Part shown: in pieces, positions 1 to 8,114 of the stretch | Numbering within the stretch: position 1 is the stretch's first letter | Layout: the number at the start of each line of letters is the position of its first letter | Assembly: GCA_015223225.1 (NCBI GenBank) | Contig: JADFCQ010000003.1 | Location: forward strand, 124,001 to 188,000 | DNA length: 64,000 bases | Reading direction: 5' to 3' | DNA from: Acetobacteraceae bacterium H6797 | Lineage (GTDB): Bacteria; Pseudomonadota; Alphaproteobacteria; Acetobacterales; Acetobacteraceae | Position numbers and translations under genes: made by a program | The notes under the pieces: generated by a model | Told to the model about the DNA's origin: nothing | Database searches by the model: none | Seen by the model: the letters and a program-made list of their open reading frames with translations, nothing else

Positions 1-90
1 GGCAAGCTGATGGGCGGCCTTGACGATGATCTCCGGGCCGATGCCGGCGGGGTCACCCATGGTGATGGCGAGGACGGGCTTCTGGCTCAT
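1..90 (-). CDS. PdxA-family 4-phosphate dehydrogenase, N-terminal fragment
   Basis: Only the first 30 residues are in the window; the gene continues past the left edge. They contain MGDPAGIGPE, the N-terminal signature of PdxA (4-hydroxythreonine-4-phosphate dehydrogenase) and its PdxA2 paralogues. The start ATG overlaps the TGA of the upstream kinase gene (ATGA), so the two are translationally coupled. Pairing with an OtnK/DtnK-type kinase is the established arrangement for PdxA2 in D-threonate/D-erythronate catabolism, where it oxidises and decarboxylates the 4-phosphorylated acid to dihydroxyacetone phosphate. This is therefore more likely the catabolic PdxA2 than the pyridoxine-biosynthesis enzyme; that choice is inference from context. 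Confidence 0.85.
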   Translation of the reverse strand, partial: MSQKPVLAITMGDPAGIGPEIIVKAAHQLA

Positions 91-1187
91 GGCATGGCCT
101 CCGACGAGGTTGGCGCGGCGAGGTCGCGCAGCAGGGTAATGGCACCGAAGGCACCGGATTTCGAGACGACCCGGACACCGTCCCACCGCCCGCCGACGAG
201 GCGCGAGGTGGGAACGCCGGGGAGAAGCTGGCCATCGACGGCGAGCGACGCGGCGCCGAGATAGTCCGCGAGGCCGCGCAGCGTCTCGCCGCCCGCCACG
301 ACCAGCGTGCCGGGGCGGGGCAGGCCCTCGATGGCGGCGGCGAGGCAGGCCTCGATCCGGGCGGCGGCCTCGGCGCGGGGCAGGCCGGGCGGCAGGTCGG
401 CCACCACCATCGCGGCACCATGGCGCTCCAGATGGGCCGTGATGCGCGCGGGCTTGTCGGCCGCATGTTCGGGCAGGCGCAGCAGGGCGGGGCCCGCGGC
501 GGCGAGCTGGGCCGTCGTCACCGGATGATCGGTGCCGAAAAGGCCGAGGACGGGGCCCGGCAGGTCCGGCTTCGGCGGCGGGCTGCCGGCCAGCGCGCCC
601 GCGAGCCCGGCGGTGCCGCACCAGAGCACCGCGCCGGGCAAGGAGCGGCCGGCCTCGACGATGGCGGCGAGATCGGCCTCGGTCTCCGCATCCCAGAGCG
701 AGACGCCATCGGGCGCCTTGTCGCCGGGCTTGGCCAGCGTGACGGGGATGCCCAGCGCGCCGAGGCGGGCGGCGAGATCCACGCCCGTGTCATGCCATTC
801 GCCATCGCGCAGGAAGAACTGGCGGCCGCCGCGCGTGGCGCGCCCCTGGGCGGGGAAGGCGGGGGCGATGATGGCGTGGGGCAGACTCCCGGCTTTGAAG
901 GTGGCCGCGATTTCCACCGCCTCATGCCCGCGCAGCAGGCTGTCGAGCTTGCGGAAGGCGAGGCCGGACAGGGCGGGCGCCATGGCGGCGGCGCGCTCGG
1001 CGGCCGTCTCGGCGCTGCCCTCGCGGGTCGAGGCATCCAGCGTGGCACGGAGCGGGAGGGTTTTGGGGTCGGCGGCGAGGGCGGCCTCGCCCCAGAGGCA
1101 ATGAATGGCGCCCCCGAGCCCGACGAACTGCGCGGCGGCGTCCAGCGCCCCGGTGAGGTCATCGGCGATCAATCTCAGCGCGGTCAT
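87..1187 (-). CDS. Four-carbon acid sugar kinase (OtnK/DtnK type)
   Basis: 366 residues. The N-terminus carries ADDLTGA (residues 8-14), followed by KLDSLLRGH, APAFPAQGR and, near the C-terminus, VAGGETLRG and SKSGAFG. These are the conserved blocks of the former DUF1537 family, now known as ATP-dependent kinases of D-threonate, D-erythronate or related four-carbon acids. It is somewhat shorter than the usual 400-430 residues, but both the sugar-binding and the nucleotide-binding halves are present. It overlaps the downstream pdxA2-like gene by 4 nt and is divergent from a FadR-type regulator, which probably controls it. The product would be the 4-phosphate handed to the PdxA2-like enzyme. 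Confidence 0.85.
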   Translation of the reverse strand: MTALRLIADDLTGALDAAAQFVGLGGAIHCLWGEAALAADPKTLPLRATLDASTREGSAETAAERAAAMAPALSGLAFRKLDSLLRGHEAVEIAATFKAGSLPHAIIAPAFPAQGRATRGGRQFFLRDGEWHDTGVDLAARLGALGIPVTLAKPGDKAPDGVSLWDAETEADLAAIVEAGRSLPGAVLWCGTAGLAGALAGSPPPKPDLPGPVLGLFGTDHPVTTAQLAAAGPALLRLPEHAADKPARITAHLERHGAAMVVADLPPGLPRAEAAARIEACLAAAIEGLPRPGTLVVAGGETLRGLADYLGAASLAVDGQLLPGVPTSRLVGGRWDGVRVVSKSGAFGAITLLRDLAAPTSSEAMP

Positions 1188-1352
1188 GCCTGTCGTTTCC
1201 CGTGAACGGGGCTGCCCCCGTCGCGGCGGACCATGCTTGCCTGGCGATTTGTTGTCAAGTTGTTGGGCTCGGGCGGGCGGTCACCTGGCCGCTATCGGCG
1301 TTTTTCTGGCCTTTGCGGGGCTGCGGCTGCTTGACATCTGCACCCCGGGTCG

Positions 1353-1365
1353 TGACAACCTGTCA
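1353..1365. promoter_or_regulatory. Candidate GntR operator palindrome
   Basis: TGACA-ACC-TGTCA is a perfect 5-bp inverted repeat with a 3-nt spacer, just before the chosen start of the gntR gene and in the region shared with the divergent kinase gene. FadR-subfamily regulators usually bind short palindromes of this kind. A TTGACA hexamer lies upstream at 1331-1336. The assignment is inference from symmetry and position. Confidence 0.4.
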
Positions 1366-1368
1366 ATA

Positions 1369-2121
1369 ATGACAACGCCCCAGAACAACATCTCGGGTCG
1401 CGATTCCCGCATGATCGCCCGGCTGCGCCCGCCCACCCTGGTGGATAGCGTGCATGAGCAGCTTCTGGCCGGGATCATGGGCGGGGAATTCCCCGCCGAT
1501 ACGCGCCTGCCGAGCGAGCATGACCTCGCCGCGCGCTTCGACGTGTCGCGCCCGATCGTTCGCGCCGCTTTGGAGCGGCTGCGCAAGGCGGGGCTGATCC
1601 AGTCGCGGCAGGGGGCGGGGAGTTTCGTGAAGGCGGTGGTCGAGCGCCGGGCGCTGGGCTTCGCGCCGGTCGAGACCATTGCCGATATCCAGCGCTGCTA
1701 CGAATTCCGCATCGAGCTGGAGCCGGGGGCGGCCTCTCTCGCCGCGAGGCGCCGCAACCCCGCCGCCATCGAGGCGATCGAGACGGCGCTAGGCCTGCTG
1801 GCCGATGCGACGGACCGGCAGAAGCATCGCGAGGATGCCGATTTCGCCTTCCATCTCGCCGTCGCCGAGGCCTCGAACAACCACTATTTCAGCGCCTCCA
1901 TGGCGGCGCTGAAGGACCATATCGCCGTGGGGATGAAGCTCCATGGCCTCTCGCTGCTGGGCCCGGCGCCCGCGCTGCGCGGGGTGTATGAGGAGCATGC
2001 GGCGATCTGCGCGGCCATCAAGGGCGGCGATGCGGCGACGGCGGAGAAGCTGATGCGCGAGCATCTGGTGGGCTCGCGGGACCGGCTTTTCGAAGGGCGG
2101 CTGCTCGATCTGTCGCTCTGA
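1369..2121 (+). CDS. FadR-subfamily GntR transcriptional regulator
   Basis: 250 residues from the ATG at 1369. Longer in-frame starts exist, but they run into the kinase promoter and precede the family's normal N-terminus. The winged-helix domain occupies roughly residues 20-85 (LPSEHDLAARFDVSRPIVRAAL, followed by an RQGAGSFVK wing). The C-terminal half is an all-helical FCD ligand domain with the expected D...H...H...H metal-site pattern (FAFHLAVAEASNN, EEHAAICAAI, MREHL). Divergent from the kinase/pdxA2 genes, so it is probably their repressor, responding to a sugar acid or its phosphate. Confidence 0.88.
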   Translation: MTTPQNNISGRDSRMIARLRPPTLVDSVHEQLLAGIMGGEFPADTRLPSEHDLAARFDVSRPIVRAALERLRKAGLIQSRQGAGSFVKAVVERRALGFAPVETIADIQRCYEFRIELEPGAASLAARRRNPAAIEAIETALGLLADATDRQKHREDADFAFHLAVAEASNNHYFSASMAALKDHIAVGMKLHGLSLLGPAPALRGVYEEHAAICAAIKGGDAATAEKLMREHLVGSRDRLFEGRLLDLSL

Positions 2122-2130
2122 GGGCAGGCC

Positions 2131-2253
2131 TTGAGGGGCTCTGCCCCTCAAACACCCCGGCAGGGGGTACGACCCCCTGCACCGCGATTACCAGGTAATG
2201 GATTTCCAAAGGCCTCAGGCCTTTGGTGGGGGTAAAGGGGGCAAAGCCCCCTT
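2131..2253. repeat. Composite palindromic intergenic repeat, copy 1
   Basis: Four consecutive hairpins fill the gap between the convergent gntR and tctC genes. A TTGAGGGGC...GCCCCTCAA type stem lies at 2131-2151, a GCAGGGGGT...ACCCCCTGC type stem at 2160-2180, CCAAAGGCC..GGCCTTTGG at 2206-2226, and AAGGGGGC-AAA-GCCCCCTT at 2235-2253. The block from 2160 onward recurs almost base for base at 16283-16376. Placement between converging genes suggests bidirectional termination or mRNA-end protection; its spread mechanism is unknown. Confidence 0.85.
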
Positions 2254-2257
2254 CATT

Positions 2258-3238
2258 TCACCCTTCCAGCTTGATCCCCCGCGCCTCGATCACGTCTTGC
2301 CAGCGCTTGGTCTCGACGGCGATCTTCGTCGCGAAATCATCGGCGGTGGAGACGACGGCCGTGGCGCCCAGTTCCGCGAAGCGTTCCTTCGTGGCGGGCA
2401 TGGCCATCATTTCCTGGATGGACTTCGACAGTGTCTCGATGATCGGCTTGGGCGTCTTGGCCGGGGCCAGGAAGCCGTGCCAGGCGGTCGCCTCGAAGCC
2501 CGGCAGGAACTCGCTGACGGCGGGCAGGTTCTTGTCGAAATCCGCGCGCTGCGGCGTCGCCGTGGCCAGGAAGCGCAGCTTGCCTTCCTTCGCATAGGGC
2601 AGGATCAGCGGGACGTTGTCGAAGGTCAGCTCGACGGTGCCGGAGAGCAGGTCGGGCACCATCTGGCTCGAGCCGCGATAGGGCACATGCACCATGCTGA
2701 CGCCGGCCATCTGCTGGAACAGCTCGGCCGCGAGATGCTGGCTGGTGCCGACACCGGCGGAGCCGTAGGTGACCTGGTCGGGCTTGGACTTCAGATAGGC
2801 GATCAGCTCCGGCACCGTCTTCGCCGGGATCTTGCCCGGGTTCACGGCCAGCACGTTCGGCACGGTCGCGATTTGCGAGATCGGCGCCAGATCCTCGACC
2901 TTATAAGTGATGGTGGCCTTGGAGAGGATCGGGTTGATGGCGAGCGACGAGGTCGAGGCCAGGCCGATCGTGTAGCCGTCGGGATTGGCGCGGGCGAGCT
3001 GCGTGATGCCGACCATGCCGCCGGCGCCGCCGACATTCTCGACCACCACGGGGCGGCCCAGGCTGGTGCGCAGGTGCTCGGCGACGAAGCGGGCGAAGAT
3101 ATCGGCCGTGCCGCCGGCCGCGAAGGGCACGATCATGCGGATCGGGGCGTTCGGATAGGCGCCCTGCGCGAAGGCGTCACGCGCAATGAAGGGCAGGGCG
3201 AGGCTGGAGCCCAGCAGGGTGCGGCGGGTCGTATTCAT
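2258..3238 (-). CDS. TctC/Bug-family tricarboxylate-type periplasmic binding protein
   Basis: 326 residues with a twin-arginine-like signal (TTRRTLLG, then a hydrophobic run to AFAQG around residue 26). The mature part has the Bug hallmarks: YPNAPIRMIVPFAAGG, an aspartate in GGTADIFAR, VVVENVGGAGG, and GSAGVGTSQHLAAELF with VPYRGSSQ. Bug proteins bind carboxylates or small amides in the periplasm, usually for a TctAB membrane pair. No tctA or tctB is in this window, as is common in Bug-rich genomes. It lies directly downstream of an FAD-linked dehydrogenase on the same strand, so its ligand may be a hydroxy acid (inference). Confidence 0.9.
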   Translation of the reverse strand: MNTTRRTLLGSSLALPFIARDAFAQGAYPNAPIRMIVPFAAGGTADIFARFVAEHLRTSLGRPVVVENVGGAGGMVGITQLARANPDGYTIGLASTSSLAINPILSKATITYKVEDLAPISQIATVPNVLAVNPGKIPAKTVPELIAYLKSKPDQVTYGSAGVGTSQHLAAELFQQMAGVSMVHVPYRGSSQMVPDLLSGTVELTFDNVPLILPYAKEGKLRFLATATPQRADFDKNLPAVSEFLPGFEATAWHGFLAPAKTPKPIIETLSKSIQEMMAMPATKERFAELGATAVVSTADDFATKIAVETKRWQDVIEARGIKLEG

Positions 3239-3274
3239 TGGTATTTCCTTCGATGGACGTCGTGAGGCGGTGCT

Positions 3275-4696
3275 TCAGGCGACGGGCAGCACCTTGCCGG
3301 GGTTCATGATGTCGAGCGGGTCCATCAGCGCCTTGATGCGGCGCATGAGGGCGATCTCGGCCGGATTGGCGACGCGGCCGAGCCGCTCGCGATTGGTGAT
3401 GCCGATGCCATGCTCGGCGCTGATGGCGCCGCCGAGTTCCATGGTGACGTCATCGACGGCGAGGCTGATGGCCGCGGCGCGCTTCTTGACGTTCTCGGCG
3501 CTGTCGGTGCCGTCGCGGTTGATGATGCCCAGCACATGCATATTGCCGTCGCCGATATGGCCATGCATCACCACCAGGGCTTCCGCGTCCACCGAGGCGA
3601 TGCGCTCTTCCGCGCGGGTCACGAAATCGGCCACGGCGGCGAGCGGCACGGCGCTGTCGTGGGAGACGACATAGCCCTCCTTCTTGCCCGCCTCGGAGAC
3701 CGAGTGGCGGATGCGCCAGAGGCTCTCGGCCTGGGCTTCGCTGGAGGCGAGGATGGCATCCTCGATCAGGCCCTTCTCCAGGCCCTCGCCGAGCAGGGCT
3801 TCGAGCGCGCCGTCGAGATCGGTGCTTTCCAGCGTGTCCGACAGTTCGATCAGCGCATACCAGGGCAGGGTCAACTCGAAGGGGATGCCCACGTCGGGCA
3901 CATGCTTCTTGATGATCTCGACCTGCGGCTTCGACATGGCCTCGAAGCTACTGATGCGGTCGCCGATCGCGCCGCGGGCGATGGCGAGCAGCGAGCAGAC
4001 GGCCTCGATGGAAGGCGCCATGGCCAGCGCCACGGCGCGCTTGCGCGGGCGGGGGAAGAGCTTCAGCACCGCGCCGGTAATGATGCCCAGCGTGCCCTCG
4101 GCGCCGAGGAAGAGCTGCTTGGTATCGATGCCCGTGCTGTCCTTGCGCAGCGCCGTCATGCCGTCGAGCAGCGTGCCGTCGGGCAGCACCACTTCGAGCC
4201 CGAGGCAGAGTTCGCGCATGGTGCCGTAGCGCAGGACGGCTGTGCCGCCCGCGTTGGTGGACAAGTTGCCGCCGATTTGACAACTGCCCTCCGCACCCAG
4301 ACTCAGCGGGAAGAGGCGCCCGGCCTCCTCGGCGGCCTGCTGCACCGTCTGCAGGATGCAGCCGGCATCGACGCTGATGGAATCCCCGAGCGGGCTGATG
4401 GAGCGGATGCGGTTCAGCCGGTCGAGGCGGAGCACGATGGCCTTGCGGCCCTCCTCCATCGGCGTGGCGGCGCCGCACATGCCGGTATTGCCGCCCTGGG
4501 GCACGAGGGCGATCTTGTTTTCAGCGCAGTAGCGGACGACCGCCGCCACTTCCTCCGGCGAGCCGGGCTTCACCACCGCATCCGCGCGGCCATGATAGCG
4601 GCCGCGCCAATCGACGACATAGGGCTCAACATCCCCATCCGGGCCGATGACGTTGCGGGCGCCAATGAGGGCGGAGAGATCGTCGATCAGCGACAC
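3275..4696 (-). CDS. FAD-linked oxidase of the GlcD/D-lactate/D-2-hydroxyglutarate dehydrogenase family
   Basis: 473 residues from a GTG at 4696. It begins (M)SLIDDLSALIGA and is preceded by GAGGAAA at good spacing, so it was preferred to the ATG at 4819, which would add 41 non-conserved residues. The FAD_binding_4 domain has VPQGGNTGMCGAATP near residues 65-79. The C-terminal FAD-oxidase domain carries HGHIGDGNMHVLG and, near the end, SAEHGIGITNRERLG, as in D-lactate and D-2-hydroxyglutarate dehydrogenases. It oxidises a D-2-hydroxy acid to the keto acid, passing electrons to a cytochrome, quinone or ETF. The exact substrate is unknown. The neighbouring four-carbon acid genes and the 36-nt gap to tctC suggest a hydroxy-acid catabolic unit. 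Confidence 0.85.
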   Translation of the reverse strand: MSLIDDLSALIGARNVIGPDGDVEPYVVDWRGRYHGRADAVVKPGSPEEVAAVVRYCAENKIALVPQGGNTGMCGAATPMEEGRKAIVLRLDRLNRIRSISPLGDSISVDAGCILQTVQQAAEEAGRLFPLSLGAEGSCQIGGNLSTNAGGTAVLRYGTMRELCLGLEVVLPDGTLLDGMTALRKDSTGIDTKQLFLGAEGTLGIITGAVLKLFPRPRKRAVALAMAPSIEAVCSLLAIARGAIGDRISSFEAMSKPQVEIIKKHVPDVGIPFELTLPWYALIELSDTLESTDLDGALEALLGEGLEKGLIEDAILASSEAQAESLWRIRHSVSEAGKKEGYVVSHDSAVPLAAVADFVTRAEERIASVDAEALVVMHGHIGDGNMHVLGIINRDGTDSAENVKKRAAAISLAVDDVTMELGGAISAEHGIGITNRERLGRVANPAEIALMRRIKALMDPLDIMNPGKVLPVA

Positions 4697-4843
4697 GGAT
4701 GTTTCCTCGGGCGACTCTCTTGGAAGAGACGCTTGTTCGATTGGACGGAACTTGTCCGATGAGTTGATAAGGATGTCTGTGGGATTGTCAATCATCCGGC
4801 GGTTGGGTGTGCGAAGCATGGCCGGCGATGCGTTAACAAAACG

Positions 4844-4872
4844 AAAAAGGCACGCCGGTCGGCGCGCCTTTC
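4844..4872 (-). terminator. Rho-independent terminator downstream of dnaQ
   Basis: On the minus strand this reads AAGGCGCGCCG-ACC-CGGCGTGCCTT followed by TTT. It starts about 30 nt beyond the dnaQ stop codon and ends the dnaQ-side transcript before the FAD oxidase gene. Confidence 0.75.
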
Positions 4873-4903
4873 GATTCTGTCAGCGATGGTGCGAAGCTGG
4901 CGT

Positions 4904-5641
4904 TCAGGCCGTTGCGGCAGGCGCCAATTCGCTATCCGCCGGCTTTTCCAGCGTTTCCCAGAGCGGTTCCTTAATTTTTTTCAGGAAGGCGGCATGGGCT
5001 TCGAGTTCGGCGGCACTCGGGACGATGGGGCGGGGCGTGCGCGGGCGGGTGAGGCCCTGGACCGTGGCGATGACCGGCCCGTTCGACGCGCCGCCGCCGG
5101 CATTGGCGGCCAGCATGAGCCCCGGCTGCCGGCCGCCCATCAGCTCCAGATAGACCTGCCCGAGCAGCAGCACGTCGAGCAGCGCGTTATGCGAGGTGCG
5201 CATCGAGTTATCGATACCGAAGCGGCGGCAAAGCGCGTCGAGGCTGTTGGGCAGGCCGGGGAAGCGCTTCTTCGCCAGTTCGAGCGTGTCGATCATGCGG
5301 CTGCGCGGCAGGCGGGGCACGCCGCAGCGGTCGAATTCGGCATCCATGAATCCGAAGTCGAAGGGCGCGTTATGGGCGATCAGCGGATCATTGCCGATGA
5401 AGTCGAGGAAGCCCTTGATCACTTCCGCGAATTTCGGCTTCCCCGCCAGCATCTCGCGCGTCATGCCATGGACGCGCGTGGCCTCCTCGGGGATGTCCCG
5501 CTCGGGGTCGATCAGCACGTGATACTTCTCGCCCGTGGGCATGAGATTCACGAGCTCGATCGCCGCGATCTCGATCACGCGGTCGCCCTTGAAGGGCTCC
5601 AGGCCAGTGGTTTCCGTGTCGAAAACGAGTGCGCGAGTCAT
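4904..5641 (-). CDS. dnaQ: DNA polymerase III subunit epsilon (3'-5' proofreading exonuclease)
   Basis: 245 residues. All three DEDDh exonuclease motifs are intact: ExoI DTETTG (8-13), ExoII HNAPFDFGFMD (90-100) and ExoIII HNALLD (151-156). These place the catalytic acids and general-base histidine in the proofreading subunit of replicative Pol III. The C-terminal roughly 60 residues are Ala/Pro-rich and probably form the linker that binds the DnaE PHP domain. It follows aroE and coaE on the same strand, a conserved alphaproteobacterial order. A terminator hairpin lies just downstream. Confidence 0.95.
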   Translation of the reverse strand: MTRALVFDTETTGLEPFKGDRVIEIAAIELVNLMPTGEKYHVLIDPERDIPEEATRVHGMTREMLAGKPKFAEVIKGFLDFIGNDPLIAHNAPFDFGFMDAEFDRCGVPRLPRSRMIDTLELAKKRFPGLPNSLDALCRRFGIDNSMRTSHNALLDVLLLGQVYLELMGGRQPGLMLAANAGGGASNGPVIATVQGLTRPRTPRPIVPSAAELEAHAAFLKKIKEPLWETLEKPADSELAPAATA

Positions 5642-5694
5642 GATTCCTGGCTCTCAGGTGCCGGGCCGCAGGGTGCGCGATGCAGCGGGAAAAG

Positions 5695-6324
5695 TCATCG
5701 GGTGAGATCGAGCATCAGCCGCCTGATGGCCGCCTGGGTGGTGTGTCGGTTGAGGCCGGTGCCGATCACATGATCCGCCAGGCGGCGCTTGACGGCATCG
5801 GGCGTCTGGCGCGCGCGGATGGCGGCCAGGCGCTCCTCCGTCATGCCTGGGCGGCTCAGCACCCGGCGGCGCTGGACCTCGGCGGGAGCCGAGACGGTGA
5901 CGATGCGGTCGAAGCGCCGGGCCTTGCCGCGGCGCGGGCGGCGCAGGGCCGGCGGGGGCACCCGCGGCATGGTCTCGAAGAGCAGCGGAATGTCGAGCAG
6001 CACCACGCGCTTGCCCGCGCGCCGATGCCGCGCCAGGAACCGCGCCTCCGCCCGGCGGACCAGGGGATGCACGATGCCCTCCAGCCGCTTCAGCGCCTGG
6101 GGATTGCCGAGCACCAGCCGCCGCAACGCCTCGCGATCCACCCGGCCATCGCGCGTGCTGCCGGGAAAGGCGGCCTCGATGGGTGCCACGGCCTCGCCAC
6201 CCTTGGCCTGGAGGCGATGCACCGCCGCATCGGCGTCGAAGACCGGCACGCCGAGGCGGCGGAACATCGCGGCGGCGGTGGACTTGCCCATGCCGATCCC
6301 GCCGGTGAGGCCGAGGACGATCAT
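5695..6324 (-). CDS. coaE: Dephospho-CoA kinase
   Basis: 209 residues. The Walker A loop GGIGMGKST sits at residues 8-16 of MIVLGLTGG, followed by the DADAAVH motif, IVHPLVRR and LLDIPLLFET, all conserved in CoaE. It catalyses the last step of coenzyme A synthesis, phosphorylating the 3'-hydroxyl of dephospho-CoA. There is a modest basic insertion (VPPPALRRPRRGKARR) after LLFET compared with typical homologues. The start lies only 5 nt after the aroE stop, so the two are cotranscribed. Confidence 0.95.
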   Translation of the reverse strand: MIVLGLTGGIGMGKSTAAAMFRRLGVPVFDADAAVHRLQAKGGEAVAPIEAAFPGSTRDGRVDREALRRLVLGNPQALKRLEGIVHPLVRRAEARFLARHRRAGKRVVLLDIPLLFETMPRVPPPALRRPRRGKARRFDRIVTVSAPAEVQRRRVLSRPGMTEERLAAIRARQTPDAVKRRLADHVIGTGLNRHTTQAAIRRLMLDLTR

Positions 6325-6329
6325 GGGGC

Positions 6330-7163
6330 CTATCGCTTCGGAATGTCGCTCGCCACGAAATCCCGCAGCTCGGCATCGACGGCAGGGTCGGTGCCGAACC
6401 AGGCGGAGAAGCCGGGGCGGGCCTGATGCAGCAGCATGCCGAGCCCATCCACGGCCACGAGCCCGCGCGCGCGGGCGGCGGCGAGAAGCGGCGTTTCCAT
6501 CGGCACATAGACGATGTCGGAGACCACGGCATGGGCGGGCAGGGGGGCGAGGTCGATCTCGAGCGGGGGCTGGCCGCTCATGCCCAGGCTGGTCGTGTTC
6601 ACCAGCAGGGCGGCCTCGGCCAGCGGCGCTGTCTCGGCCACCTCGATGGGGCCGCCGAGGTCCCGCGCCAGGGCCTCGGCGCGGGCGGTGTTGCGATTGA
6701 CCAGGACGAGCCGGGGGCAGCCTTCATCCAACAGCCGGGCGGCGATGGCCCGCGCCGCGCCGCCCGCACCCAGCAGCACGGCCGGGCCCGCATCGGCGCG
6801 CCAGCCGGGCGCCTGCTCGCGGAGGGATTCGCAATAGCCCCAGCCGTCGGTATTGCTGCCGGTGATCTTGCCGTCCTTGAAGACCATGGTGTTCACGGCC
6901 CCGGCGCGTTTCGCGCTGGCTTCCACGATGTCACAGAGGGCGAAGGCGGCTTCCTTATGGGGGATGGTCACATTGGCGCCGCGGAAGCCCAGCGCCACCA
7001 GCCCGCGCACGGCGGCGGGAAAATTCGCGGGCTCCACCGGCAGCGGCACATAGGCGCCGTCGATCCCATAGCGCGCGAGCCAGTGGCCATGCAGCCGGGG
7101 CGAGCGGGAATGGGAGACGGGCCAGCCGAGCACGCCGGCCAGGAGGGCTTTTCCGGTAATCAT
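6330..7163 (-). CDS. aroE: Shikimate dehydrogenase
   Basis: 277 residues. The shikimate-binding serines are in PVSHSRSPRLH (residues 15-25). The catalytic lysine is K70 in NVTIPHKEAA, and the catalytic aspartate is in SNTDGWGY (about D106). The NADP-binding loop is LLGAGGAARAI (130-140), with the adenine-side NRNTARAE motif after it. It reduces 3-dehydroshikimate to shikimate in aromatic amino acid synthesis. First gene of the aroE-coaE-dnaQ string. Confidence 0.95.
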   Translation of the reverse strand: MITGKALLAGVLGWPVSHSRSPRLHGHWLARYGIDGAYVPLPVEPANFPAAVRGLVALGFRGANVTIPHKEAAFALCDIVEASAKRAGAVNTMVFKDGKITGSNTDGWGYCESLREQAPGWRADAGPAVLLGAGGAARAIAARLLDEGCPRLVLVNRNTARAEALARDLGGPIEVAETAPLAEAALLVNTTSLGMSGQPPLEIDLAPLPAHAVVSDIVYVPMETPLLAAARARGLVAVDGLGMLLHQARPGFSAWFGTDPAVDAELRDFVASDIPKR

Positions 7164-7240
7164 GCCGCCTAGAAGCCCCAGGGCGGCCCGGCCGTCAATG
7201 CCGGGCCCCAGGTCTTCCCAGGTAGCTCCTGGGCAGCCTC

Positions 7241-7918
7241 TCAGGCGGCGGTTTTCGCCCCATCGGCGGCCGGGAGGCGGCCCACCTCTGTCAGTGTGCC
7301 CTTGTCGACGTCGTAATAGAGCCCGGCCAGCGTCAGCTTGCCCGATTCGACCGCCGCCTTGATCCAGGGGAAGGTCATGAGATTGTCGAGCGAGAGCTGA
7401 AGGCTCTCCTTCTCGCAGAGCCGGGCTACCTCGTCGCGATCCTCCGGATTGGCCGCCTTGGCGAAGGCGCGGTTGCGCGCCTCCACGGCGATGGCCATCC
7501 AGGGGCCGATGAAGTCGCCGCCCTGGGTCTCGGGCACGAAATCCACCAGGGCACGGATCCCGCCGCAGCGGGAGTGGCCGAGGATGACGACATTGGAGAC
7601 GCCCAGCGCCGTGACCGCGTATTCGAGCGCGGCGGAGGTGCCGTGCGTATTGCCGTCGGGCGTATAGACCGGGACGAGATTGGCGATGGAGCGGCCGACG
7701 AAAAGCTCGCCGGGCCCGGCATCGAAAACCACCTCGGGCGTCACGCGGCTGTCGCAGCAGGCGATGACGCAGCTATGCGGCGCCTGGCCCTCCCGCGCGA
7801 GGCGGGTGAAGCGGCTGCGCTGCTGGCGCCACCGGGTGCGCCTGAATCGCTGATGACCCTCGAAAAGGTGAGAGAGGTCGCTGCTCTGCGGCGGGGGCTG
7901 ATCGTCTGAAGCGCTCAT
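7241..7918 (-). CDS. Beta-class carbonic anhydrase
   Basis: 225 residues from the ATG at 7918 (MSASDDQ). An upstream in-frame start at 7975 would add 19 residues not typical of the family. Zinc ligands and catalytic dyad are present: CCDSR (C55, D56, R58) and HSRCGG (H115, C118). The family glycine-rich GHSRCGGI segment and the DNLMTFPWI helix follow. It interconverts CO2 and bicarbonate in the cytoplasm, supplying carboxylases. Divergent from the lysis cassette across a 196-bp AT-richer gap; the shared gap does not by itself imply a shared role. Confidence 0.93.
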   Translation of the reverse strand: MSASDDQPPPQSSDLSHLFEGHQRFRRTRWRQQRSRFTRLAREGQAPHSCVIACCDSRVTPEVVFDAGPGELFVGRSIANLVPVYTPDGNTHGTSAALEYAVTALGVSNVVILGHSRCGGIRALVDFVPETQGGDFIGPWMAIAVEARNRAFAKAANPEDRDEVARLCEKESLQLSLDNLMTFPWIKAAVESGKLTLAGLYYDVDKGTLTEVGRLPAADGAKTAA

Positions 7919-8043
7919 GCCAAATCCGTACAAGAGGGTGATGTTTTTGTGCACTGCGAAAAAAGCAGCCCTCACAACAGGCCGATATAGGACACTGGTT
8001 GCCGGAGGGAAGGGAAATCTCGCTTTCTGATAGGAATTTTAGC

Positions 8044-8073
8044 TTGCAAATGTTCCTATTTTGTTCTTTTATT
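8044..8073 (+). promoter_or_regulatory. LexA-type SOS box inside the promoter of the lysis cassette
   Basis: GTTC-CTATTTT-GTTC at 8052-8066 matches the alphaproteobacterial LexA recognition pattern GTTC-N7-GTTC. It sits between a -35-like TTGCAA (8044-8049) and a T/A-rich -10-like TTTATT (about 8068-8073), so bound LexA would block initiation. The holin start is 49 nt further downstream. An ATAGGAA...TTCCTAT inverted repeat (8030-8059) overlaps the same area. The direct-repeat match is seen in the sequence; regulation by LexA is inferred. Confidence 0.7.
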
Positions 8074-8114
8074 CCTGCTCCCTCTCCTGGGCAGCAAGGA
8101 GCCTCCCCCCAACC

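Noticed and set aside
420..1205. 261-residue plus-strand frame over the kinase gene
   Set aside because: Gly/Arg-rich shadow of the OtnK/DtnK-type gene, without a ribosome site or family motif.
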